37,265 nt of DNA from JASLBX01 sp036374175 (GTDB lineage Bacteria; Actinomycetota; Actinomycetes; Jiangellales; Jiangellaceae). Below the pieces are notes generated by a model. That model was given only the letters and a program-made list of their open reading frames with translations. It was not told the DNA's origin and did no database searches. How positions within the stretch are numbered: position 1 is the first letter of the stretch; every line of letters begins with the position of its first letter. The DNA lies in the NCBI GenBank assembly GCA_036374175.1, contig DASUUH010000081.1:1-37265 (forward strand), given 5' to 3'. Below are positions 15,123 to 21,402 of the stretch, in pieces. A program made the position numbers and the translations under genes.

Positions 15123-15565
15123 GGTGTGGTGACCTCCGGTTGTGATGCTGATGGACGGGAACGGGCGACGAGGCGACGGGCCAGGAGGTAGACCTCGCAG
15201 CCGAGGCAGAAGCCGAATGCGGTGTTGAGGAACGCTGCCGCGAGGGCCGCTGCGACGAGGAGGTAGAACAGGCCGCCAAGGCCCGCAAGCAGACTGGCCA
15301 GACCCACGCTGCTGAAGGCGAGTCCGACGGCCTGAGCGAACCGCGGCGGACGCTCGTCCTCGAGCTCAGCGGGTGGTCCAAGCCGAGGCCGGATGAGGTG
15401 GGCGTAAAGCTTCGCGTACGGCGAGGCACCGACGCCCCAGAAGGTGGCGATTGCGAATACCGCTACCTGCCCTGCCAGCAACCAGGCGTTGGACGCGACG
15501 AGCGCCGCCCCGAGTACGACGGTGGTGATGCCGGCGGTAAACCGCGGACCGCGTGGATCGATCAT
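15119..15565 (-). CDS. DUF4395 family membrane protein
   Basis: The product is 148 residues with about four hydrophobic segments (ITTVVLGAALVASNAWLLAG; VFAIATFWGVGA; GLASLLAGLGGLFYLLVAAA; FLNTAFGFCLGCEVYLLARR). The family signature includes DPRGPRFTAGIT and FCLGCEVYLL, with a CxxC pair at the membrane. The RBS AGGGAG precedes ATG 15565. It opens the sulfur operon and is often found beside rhodaneses and thioredoxins; a role in thiol or sulfur transfer across the membrane is inferred. Confidence 0.88.
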   Translation of the reverse strand: MIDPRGPRFTAGITTVVLGAALVASNAWLLAGQVAVFAIATFWGVGASPYAKLYAHLIRPRLGPPAELEDERPPRFAQAVGLAFSSVGLASLLAGLGGLFYLLVAAALAAAFLNTAFGFCLGCEVYLLARRLVARSRPSASQPEVTTP

Positions 15566-15604
15566 GGACTGCTCCCTGACGTGACGGACGAAACGACGTC
15601 ATCA

Positions 15605-15660
15605 GGCAGCACAGGGTCGCGAGAATGCCGCGCCAACAGCGGCAAGCGACGGGTACTGCC
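15605..15660 (-). promoter_or_regulatory. Three-level hairpin between leader peptide and DUF4395 gene (possible attenuator)
   Basis: On the reverse strand three nested stems occur: GGCAG/CTGCC (15656-15660 with 15605-15609), GTCGC/GCGAC (15646-15650 with 15616-15620) and TGCCGC/GCGGCA (15639-15644 with 15626-15631). They fill the 98 bases between the leader stop and the next start. A ribosome stalled on the leader could alter this fold. The attenuator role is inference. Confidence 0.4.
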
Positions 15661-15663
15661 CGG

Positions 15664-15741
15664 TCAGGGCATCGGACAGAGCATGGTGGCGGCGCGACAG
15701 TAGTCGATGTGGCGCCGCTTCGTGAGCTCCGACCGGAACAT
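15664..15741 (-). CDS. 25-residue putative leader peptide of the sulfur operon
   Basis: The reading frame runs from ATG 15741 to TGA 15664-15666. It contains KRRHIDYCR (residues 8-16) and ends MLCPMP, with two cysteines (Cys15 and Cys22). This matches the RRHID-type leader peptides known upstream of actinobacterial sulfur genes. A leaderless promoter (GTGACA, 17 bases, TACCCT) ends seven bases before the ATG. It lies 98 bases upstream of DUF4395-rhodanese-sseC on the same strand. It probably senses cysteine or translation state in cis rather than acting as a protein. Confidence 0.75.
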   Translation of the reverse strand: MFRSELTKRRHIDYCRAATMLCPMP

Positions 15742-15748
15742 GTCAGCG

Positions 15749-15777
15749 AGGGTACGGCTTCAACTCGCAGATGTCAC
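15749..15777 (-). promoter_or_regulatory. Promoter of the leader peptide and sulfur operon
   Basis: On the reverse strand GTGACA (15777-15772) and TACCCT (15754-15749) are 17 bases apart. ATG 15741 follows TACCCT after seven bases, fitting a leaderless transcript. Confidence 0.55.
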
Positions 15778-15805
15778 GAGTTGTCCACTTAACGAGATAC
15801 CCGTC

Positions 15806-16225
15806 TTACGATCCGGCCACGTCGGCGACTGCGGCACGAGCGTCGGCCAGCCGCAGCGGACCCACGGCCCGGCGCCGAATTGATCCGGCGGCGTCGAGCA
15901 CGAACGTGGTCGGAGTCCGTGTGATGCCGAGTCGGCGAACCAGGTCGAGGTTCTGCTCGGCATCGATGTCGACGTGAACGATCCCGTCGTCGGTGCGCGC
16001 TAGATGACCCAGCACCTGCCGGTTGGCCCGGCATGGCTGGCAGAAGGCGGAGGAGAACTGGACGAATGTGGCCCGCTCGCCGAGCGATGTGCCCAACTCG
16101 TCGGAGGAGAGCCGTTGCTGAGCGCGTCCACCGTGGTTGGACACCCTGCCGTTGGTGCGGCGCCGCCAGAGCCCGAACGCCGTCGCCCCGGCCAATGCGG
16201 CGGCCAGCACAAGCACACCTTCCAC
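15806..16225 (-). CDS. Membrane-anchored thioredoxin-like protein
   Basis: The product is 139 residues with an N-terminal membrane helix (VLVLAAALAGATAFGLW) and a thioredoxin fold with active site FCQPC (Cys62, Cys65) and cis-Pro segment TRTPTTFV. It probably works at the outer face of the membrane or in a thiol relay. It lies directly upstream of the leader peptide and sulfur operon, as thiX sits near cysA2/sseC2 in mycobacteria. GTG 16225 is the best start. It reads from behind hairpin 16272-16370. Confidence 0.85.
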   Translation of the reverse strand: MEGVLVLAAALAGATAFGLWRRRTNGRVSNHGGRAQQRLSSDELGTSLGERATFVQFSSAFCQPCRANRQVLGHLARTDDGIVHVDIDAEQNLDLVRRLGITRTPTTFVLDAAGSIRRRAVGPLRLADARAAVADVAGS

Positions 16226-16271
16226 AACGTCCCCAACGCCTCGCGTGACCTGCCCTGTTCCCCCCGGGTGC

Positions 16272-16370
16272 GTTGATCATGCAACTTCGGGCGACACGCC
16301 GGGCGGACTGTTCCCGCTGGCTCGCCTCAGCTAGCTCGCCTGGCGTGTCGCCCGAAGTTGCATGATCAAC
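16272..16370 (-). terminator. Long hairpin (29-bp perfect arms), TGATCATG-type; end of anti-sigma gene
   Basis: The left arm 16272-16300 and right arm 16342-16370 are perfectly complementary. They extend inward five more bases with one G-T wobble, to a loop of about 31 bases. Arms begin TTGATCATGCAACTTCGG. The anti-sigma stop codon (16366-16368) is formed by the TGATCA of the arm. No gene is in 16226-16365. It may act as terminator, but it is far longer than one needs to be. Confidence 0.75.
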
Positions 16371-17025
16371 CCGGGTTGGGGACGGTGATGAGGGTGGCGC
16401 CGTCCACCGTGACCACGGCGTAGTAGTCGACGTCGGCCGAGCGCAGCCCCACCGCGCCGTCCACGGTCAACCGCCCGGTGTCTTCGTACCCGTTGCTTGG
16501 AACGACCCAGCTTGCGGCGACCTCGCGGGTGCCATCCTGGCCGACTGCAACGAGGCTGCACCGCAAGCCGCCGGCAACCCCCGAGACCTCGGCCCGCAGG
16601 GCGGTGCCCCAACCCTTGTCCCATGCGTCCACGGCGAGCGCCACACCCGCCTCTTCACCCGAGACCGATGCCGCGGGTGGATCGGCGGCCGTCGGCTGCT
16701 CGCTGTCACCGGCAACGAGCCCGCCGACGCCAGCCAGGGCGGCCACACTCGCTGCCACTGCCAGCGTGGCCAATCTGCGGCGGCGGCGGTGGGACCGCAC
16801 CCGAGCAAGCACGCCCGCCAGCTGGTCAGGCGGCTCGACCGGCCGGAGCACATCAGCCGCACTGACGAGCGCAAGTGCCGCAGCCGTGTCATTGAGCTCG
16901 GCCATCTCGTTGCTGCAGGCATCGCACGTCTCGAGATGGTCGCGCACCCGCTCTTCGTCCGGGGGGTCGAGTGCGCCCAGGGCGTACGCCCCGAGCAGAA
17001 GGCGGACGTCGTCGCACGGGGTCAT
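16366..17025 (-). CDS. Zinc-type (ZAS) membrane anti-sigma factor
   Basis: The product is 219 residues. The N-terminal ZAS motif HLETCDAC (His30, Cys34, Cys37) marks the zinc anti-sigma class. One membrane helix follows (about 85-107, LATLAVAASVAALAGVGGLVAG) and then an extracytoplasmic domain of about 110 residues similar to the RskA C-terminal type. The start overlaps the sigma stop (ATGA at 17022-17025). It should hold the sigma factor at the membrane until a signal, often thiol oxidation, releases it. Confidence 0.88.
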   Translation of the reverse strand: MTPCDDVRLLLGAYALGALDPPDEERVRDHLETCDACSNEMAELNDTAAALALVSAADVLRPVEPPDQLAGVLARVRSHRRRRRLATLAVAASVAALAGVGGLVAGDSEQPTAADPPAASVSGEEAGVALAVDAWDKGWGTALRAEVSGVAGGLRCSLVAVGQDGTREVAASWVVPSNGYEDTGRLTVDGAVGLRSADVDYYAVVTVDGATLITVPNPG

Positions 17026-17600
17026 GGCTCCACCTCCGCTGCGCCGAAGCCCCGCTCCTCCAGGGCTGATTTCAGGTTGCGTAACGCGTAATAGGTCCGG
17101 GACTTGACCGTGCCTTCTGGCACGCCAAGTGACCGCGCCGCCTCCGAGACCGACCGGCCGCGGTAGTAGGTCTCGATCAGCGCGGCGCGATGCTCCGGCG
17201 TCAACGTGTCCAACGCGTCGAGCACGACCTGCGCCGACAACGCACGATCGATCCCGTCGTCCACTGGCGCCAACCCGGCGGCGGGTTCACCGATCTCCTG
17301 CGGCCGCGCGCGTCGGGCCCGCTCGCCGTCGACGACCAGATTTCTGGCCACCGTCCACAGCCACGGCCGGACCGACCCGCGTCCCGGGTGCAACGACTGC
17401 GGGTTGCGCCAGGCCCTGAACAGGGTTTCCTGCACCACATCCTCGGCCCGCTGCCGGTCACCCGATACCAGCCGCAGCACGTACGAGAACAGCGCCGTGG
17501 CGTGCTGGTCGTAGAGGGCTCGCACGAGCTCCTCATCAGCCGTCGGCGCCCGCATATCCGGAGCACGTCCGGACAGGTCGCCGGGTTCACCGGCTCGCAT
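17022..17600 (-). CDS. ECF sigma factor (SigL/SigK-like)
   Basis: The product is 192 residues with sigma region 2 (LVRALYDQHATALFSYVLRLVSGD, AEDVVQETLFRAWRNP, VRPWLWTVARNLVVDGERARRAR) and region 4 (LTPEHRAALIETYYRGRSVSEA, GVPEGTVKSRTYYALRNLKSAL). It resembles mycobacterial SigL, which also pairs with a ZAS anti-sigma factor. ATG 17600 overlaps the stop of the upstream membrane gene by 14 bases; ATG 17555 is an alternative start. The gene is coupled to its anti-sigma by ATGA. Confidence 0.88.
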   Translation of the reverse strand: MRAGEPGDLSGRAPDMRAPTADEELVRALYDQHATALFSYVLRLVSGDRQRAEDVVQETLFRAWRNPQSLHPGRGSVRPWLWTVARNLVVDGERARRARPQEIGEPAAGLAPVDDGIDRALSAQVVLDALDTLTPEHRAALIETYYRGRSVSEAARSLGVPEGTVKSRTYYALRNLKSALEERGFGAAEVEP

Positions 17601-18372
17601 ACTCCACCAGGATCCGTCCCAACACGTACACCACCGGCGCCGCAACTACCACGGGCATGACGACCCGCAGCGGTGTCACGGCGACCGCGACGTCGTGCGT
17701 CTGTCCGACCATGAGTTGACCCTGCCGCCGCCGAGACTCATCCGCAAGTACGTCCACGGCCGCAAGTGCGACGATCGCCATGACGGCGCCGAAGGCTGCG
17801 ACGGTCACCGCGCTGACAGGAGGAACGCTCGAGAACGTCTGAAGCCAACTCACCAGACCCGCGGCCGCGGCGGCGGCGACCAGCACGGCGAGCAGCCGGC
17901 GGAGCATCGTCGAGATGCCGAGCGCGTCGGCCAGCACCGCAATGCCGGCGCCAAGTAGTCCCAGAACGACCGCATGATCTCCACCGTCGGCGTACCGGAG
18001 GCCCACCCACGCGACAGGCAACACGGCCAGCACGCACGCCGTCACAGTGAGTGTTAGCGAGGCCGTCAACCGTGGCCGGCCGTCGCGCCGCATGAGTTGC
18101 AGAACGATCGCCAACCCAAGAGCGGGCCCGAGGACGATTGCCGCCGGCGCCAGACCGGGCAGCCCGGACCACGCCGTCCAGCCCGTTGCGCCTGCCCCCA
18201 CGAGCAGCGCCAGCCAGGCAGCCCCGTTCGCCAGTGGTACCGGGGCGATCCTCACCGCTCCCATGACCAACACCACCTGCGCTATGAGCACGCCGGCCGC
18301 GAGGAAACCACCGCCGGCAGCCGAGCCGACGGCCAGCACTGCGATCAGGCCAGCAGCCAGCAGCGAGGACAC
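17587..18372 (-). CDS. Polytopic membrane protein of unknown function
   Basis: The product is 261 residues and almost wholly hydrophobic, with about eight predicted membrane helices. A short cytoplasmic stretch QLMRRDGRPRL lies near residue 93, and DESRRRQGQLMVGQTHD near residue 210. No enzyme motif is visible. It overlaps the sigma gene at its 3' end by 14 bases and starts 20 bases after the MoaD-like gene, so moaD-like, this gene, sigma and anti-sigma may be one transcript. The start is GTG 18372. Confidence 0.7.
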   Translation of the reverse strand: MSSLLAAGLIAVLAVGSAAGGGFLAAGVLIAQVVLVMGAVRIAPVPLANGAAWLALLVGAGATGWTAWSGLPGLAPAAIVLGPALGLAIVLQLMRRDGRPRLTASLTLTVTACVLAVLPVAWVGLRYADGGDHAVVLGLLGAGIAVLADALGISTMLRRLLAVLVAAAAAAGLVSWLQTFSSVPPVSAVTVAAFGAVMAIVALAAVDVLADESRRRQGQLMVGQTHDVAVAVTPLRVVMPVVVAAPVVYVLGRILVEYASR

Positions 18373-18392
18373 ACGGGCAATCTTCCCAGAGC

Positions 18393-18683
18393 CTAGACCC
18401 GCCCCCCGGCGAAGGGAGGCAACAACTCCACAACAGAACCGTCACCGACAGACACTTCACGGTGGTCGCGCCGGCCGACCGGGGTTCCGTCGACTATCAC
18501 CGAGCAAATACCAAGAACGGCCTCGAATCGCGGCGAGTCAGCATGCCGCGAGCGTGCTTCGGCGAGGGCCGCGGCGAGAGTGCCCGCGGCGACCGTCTCT
18601 TCGGTGATGCCCGCCGCTGCACGTAGCGACGCCCAATAGCGCAGCGTCACGCCTGCGGAGTGTTCGGGCTCGTTCGTAGCCAC
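18393..18683 (-). CDS. MoaD/ThiS-family ubiquitin-like protein
   Basis: The product is 96 residues with a beta-grasp fold: VTLRYWASLRAAAGITEETV, GTLAAALAEARSRH, CSVIVDGTPVGRRDHREVSVGDGSVVELLPPFAGG. The di-glycine needed for thiocarboxylation is followed by two more residues (GGRV), unlike typical MoaD which ends in GG. The start GTG 18683 has AGGA eight bases upstream. It lies divergently beside the glnR-like gene. It may carry sulfur for molybdopterin or another pathway. Confidence 0.8.
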   Translation of the reverse strand: MATNEPEHSAGVTLRYWASLRAAAGITEETVAAGTLAAALAEARSRHADSPRFEAVLGICSVIVDGTPVGRRDHREVSVGDGSVVELLPPFAGGRV

Positions 18684-18692
18684 ATGGGATAT

Positions 18693-18740
18693 CCTGCCAA
18701 CAGGCAGGGACCCCGGGCAGTGTCGCCCCCGGCGGGTCCC
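18693..18740 (+). promoter_or_regulatory. Two overlapping hairpins upstream of the glnR-like gene
   Basis: CCTGCC/GGCAGG (18693-18698 with 18703-18708, 4-base loop) overlaps by two bases a second stem GGGACCC/GGGTCCC (18707-18713 with 18734-18740), so the two are partly exclusive. They lie in the 85-base gap between divergent genes and could form a terminator or 5' UTR switch. The role is unproven. Confidence 0.35.
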
Positions 18741-18768
18741 GTTCTCGTTTCGGCACCTAGGAGGCGAC

Positions 18769-19503
18769 ATGGGTTCGACGATTCTCCTGCTCACGAACGC
18801 CCTGCAGCCGTCGGCCGAGGTGCTTCCGGCCCTTGGTCTCCTACTCCACAACGTCCGGGTCGCCCCGGCCGAAGCCTCCGCGCTGCTCGATGCACCGGCC
18901 TGCGACTGCGTCCTCGTGGACGCCAGGCGCGATCTCGGCCATGCACGGGCGCTGACCCAGCTGATCCGCACGACTGGGATCGATGTGCCGCTGCTGGCGG
19001 TCGTCACAGAGGGTGGGCTGGCAGCGATCACGGCCGACTGGGGCGTTGACGATGTGTTGCTCGACACCGCCGGCCCGGCCGAGGTCGAGGCCCGGCTGCG
19101 GCTCGCGAGCGGTCGCCTGGCAGCGGCCAGGGCCGGTGATGCCGTACCTGACGAGATCCGCTCGGGCGATCTTGTCATCGACGAGGCGACCTACACCGCG
19201 CGGATCTCCGGCCGGACGCTCGACCTCACGTACAAGGAGTTCGAGCTGCTGAAGTTCATCGCCCAACACCCCGGCCGCGTGTTCACCCGCGCCCAGCTGC
19301 TGCAGGAGGTGTGGGGTTACGACTACTTCGGTGGCACCCGCACCGTCGACGTGCACGTGCGCCGGTTGCGCGCCAAGCTCGGCACCGATCATGAGGCGCT
19401 GATCGGCACGGTTCGCAACGTCGGCTACCGGTTCGTCCCGCCTGGCGGTCGCCGCGAGGCTGAGAGCCCAATCCCACAGCAGACGCCGGTTCGCCGGCGG
19501 TAG
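18769..19503 (+). CDS. glnR: GlnR-type OmpR-family transcriptional regulator
   Basis: The product is 244 residues with an N-terminal atypical receiver domain (CDCVLVDARRD, without the usual acidic pocket) and a C-terminal OmpR winged helix (LDLTYKEFELLKFIAQHPGRVFTR, LLQEVWGYDY, RTVDVHVRRLRAKLG, IGTVRNVGYRF). It matches the actinobacterial GlnR/Rv0818 group, which controls nitrogen genes without phosphorylation. A strong AGGAGG RBS precedes ATG 18769. It lies upstream of mshD, as in mycobacteria. Whether it is the sole GlnR of this genome cannot be seen. Confidence 0.83.
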   Translation: MGSTILLLTNALQPSAEVLPALGLLLHNVRVAPAEASALLDAPACDCVLVDARRDLGHARALTQLIRTTGIDVPLLAVVTEGGLAAITADWGVDDVLLDTAGPAEVEARLRLASGRLAAARAGDAVPDEIRSGDLVIDEATYTARISGRTLDLTYKEFELLKFIAQHPGRVFTRAQLLQEVWGYDYFGGTRTVDVHVRRLRAKLGTDHEALIGTVRNVGYRFVPPGGRREAESPIPQQTPVRRR

Positions 19504-19512
19504 CCTCACCGG

Positions 19513-20361
19513 GTGATCCGCACCGGCCCTCTCGACGCCGCTGAAGTAGACGCGGTACACGCCCTGCTCGCCGCAGCAGCAGAGGCCGACGGGGTGCAGC
19601 CGGCCTCCGAAGACTCCCGACTGGGGTTGACCGACCCGGCTCGCAGCCATGTCAGGGTCGTGCTGGCCGATGCGCACCTTGTCGGCTACGCACAACTCGG
19701 CCGCGACGGCACAGCCGAACTCGTCGTTCATCCGGACGAGCGGCGCAAGGGCTTTGGTCGGGCCCTGCTGGACCAGGTACTCAGCCTGGGAGCACGGCGA
19801 ATCTGGGCCCACGGCGACCACCCGGGCGCAGCGGCCCTCGCCGAATCGGCCGGGCTCACCCGGACCCGGTCGCTCTGGCAGATGCGGCGCCCGATAGCGG
19901 GGCTGGACCTGCCAGAACCGGTGCTGCCAGCCGGTGTGCAGGTTAGACCCTTCGAGCCCGGCGACGCGCCGGCCTGGCTGTCCGTCAATGCCGCTGCGTT
20001 CGCCGATCATCCCGAGCAGGGCCGCTGGACGGCGTCCGACCTGTCGCAGCGCCTAGCCGAGCCCTGGTTCGACCGGGCGGGATTGTTCGTGGCCGAGCGC
20101 CAGGGGCGGATGGTCGGATTCCACTGGACCAAGGTGGAGACGCCAGGTGTGGGTGAGGTGTACGTGCTTGGCGTCCACCCGGGCGAGCAGGGCACCGGTC
20201 TGGGACGCGCCCTGCTGGTCATCGGACTGCGCTATCTGCGGGATCGCGGCGTCGATGACGTCGAGCTGTATGTCGAAGCGGCCAATGCGGGCGCACGAAG
20301 GCTCTACAACTCGCTCGGGTTCACCCGCAGTGCCATCGACGTCCAGTACTCCCGAGCCTGA
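19513..20361 (+). CDS. mshD: Mycothiol synthase (mycothiol acetyltransferase)
   Basis: The product is 282 residues with two tandem GNAT domains. The N-terminal one holds ELVVHPDERRKGFGRALLDQVL. The C-terminal one holds VYVLGVHPGEQGTGLGRALLVIGLRYLRDRG, DDVELYVEAANAGARRLYNSLGF. It acetylates Cys-GlcN-Ins with acetyl-CoA in the last step of mycothiol synthesis. GTG 19513 follows the glnR stop by nine bases; TAGCCT (19501-19506) is six bases before it, so a separate leaderless promoter may overlap the glnR stop codon. Confidence 0.93.
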   Translation: MIRTGPLDAAEVDAVHALLAAAAEADGVQPASEDSRLGLTDPARSHVRVVLADAHLVGYAQLGRDGTAELVVHPDERRKGFGRALLDQVLSLGARRIWAHGDHPGAAALAESAGLTRTRSLWQMRRPIAGLDLPEPVLPAGVQVRPFEPGDAPAWLSVNAAAFADHPEQGRWTASDLSQRLAEPWFDRAGLFVAERQGRMVGFHWTKVETPGVGEVYVLGVHPGEQGTGLGRALLVIGLRYLRDRGVDDVELYVEAANAGARRLYNSLGFTRSAIDVQYSRA

Positions 20362-20488
20362 GCTTGATCGCTTACCAAAATCGAGGACTGATCGCTAAAG
20401 TGGCCCGGCATATCGGGTCAATTAGGGGCACGATTTGCGATCACTCCTTGCTTTTTTCAAACGATCTTCGTTGATAGCATCCGGCCGC
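20362..20488. other. AT-richer intergenic region before the split gene
   Basis: This 127-base gap includes a run CTTTTTTC (20450-20457) and TAGCAT (20475-20480) eight bases before GTG 20489. It is visibly less GC-rich than its surroundings, suggesting that the following locus was acquired. No gene was seen. Confidence 0.4.
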
Positions 20489-20944
20489 GTGGACGCGAGG
20501 ACCGCGGTGCGCCTGGCTGGTGGAATCATCCGGTTTAACGACCTCATTGCTGCCGTGGGCCGCGCCGAGTTCAACCGTGCACTCGGCGAGAAGGAGATCA
20601 AGCGCCAGACCCGCGGCCTATACGCGGCCGCGACACCCATAACCGAGCAGCTCAAGGCCAGTGAGCTCCGCGGAACGGTCTCCCACCTGACCGCCGCATG
20701 GCACTGGAATATCGGCATTACCACCCGTCCAGTGCAGTGGGATGTCACGGTGCCGGGCAACAGCTACCGCAAGAACGTCCCGGATGACGTAGCCCTTGGG
20801 TACCAAGACATATCAGCCGAGGACCGCCACGGCCATTACACGACCCCGCTGCGAACAGTCATCGACTGTCTCCGCGACACTCCCGAACCGCAAGAGCTCG
20901 CTGTCCTCGAGCACGCGGTCGCGCTTCGGTATGGCCCGGATTGA
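20489..20944 (+). pseudogene. N-terminal half of an AbiEi/DUF559-like gene, frameshifted
   Basis: The 151-codon frame has a weak winged-helix-like start (LAGGIIRFNDLIAAVGRAEFNRAL, IKRQTRGLYAA) and a middle domain (LTAAWHWNIG, PVQWDVTVPG, TTPLRTVIDCLRD, ELAVLEHAVALRYG). This order matches the N-terminal part of actinobacterial proteins of about 300 residues that end in a DUF559 domain. It stops at 20942-20944, and the matching C-terminal half continues in the next frame (-1). An in-frame TTG at 20435 is a less likely start. The gene has lower GC than its neighbours. Confidence 0.65.
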
Positions 20945-21354
20945 CGATGTCACCACTCGCGTCAAGGCTGCGCGGCCCTGGCTCCGCCAAGGCACGCCGG
21001 GTGCTGTCATGGTACGACCCGCGGGCACAGCCACCCATGGAATCAGCGCTACGTGGAATCCTGCTCGCGGCGGGCATCACCTGCTTTGAGCCCCAACTCG
21101 AAATCAACGCGGGCATACGACGGCTGGCGCGAGTCGATCTCGGCGATCCCCGCACTGGCGTCCTGCTCGAAGCCGACAGCTACCGGTGGCATGGAGCCCA
21201 GGCCCAACTCACCAGGGACGCCGAGCGTTACGACGAGCTGGTCGCGCGCGGTCACCGCGTCCTTCGGTTCGCATTCGACCACATCACAACTCGAAGCGAC
21301 TGGATCGTCGATACCGTGCGCCGGACGCTGGCCGTTGCGAGGGCGAGCCGCTGA
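20941..21354 (+). pseudogene. C-terminal DUF559-like half of the frameshifted gene
   Basis: The 137-codon frame has LRGPGSAKARRVLSWYDPRAQPPMESALR and a Vsr/DUF559-type nuclease-like fold (ARVDLGDPRTGVLLEADSYRWHG, RYDELVARGHRVLRFAFDHI). It begins at TTG 20941, overlapping the upstream stop as TTGA. The LRGPG...ESALR stretch is normally internal in this family, so a one-base shift near 20941 divided a single gene. Translational coupling producing two proteins is possible but less likely. Confidence 0.65.
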
Positions 21355-21362
21355 TGCCGATT

Positions 21363-21380
21363 ATCTACCGGGCGTTCACC
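21363..21380 (+). promoter_or_regulatory. Possible PHO box upstream of ppk
   Basis: A perfect GTTCACC (21374-21380) is preceded 11 bases earlier by a weaker unit ATCTACC (21363-21369). This is the repeat and spacing of actinobacterial PhoP sites. It is 22 bases before the ppk start. Confidence 0.4.
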
Positions 21381-21402
21381 TGAGCATGCGACCATCGATA
21401 AC

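Noticed and set aside
18841..20010. 389-codon reverse frame across glnR and mshD
   Set aside because: Both forward genes match known families over full length.
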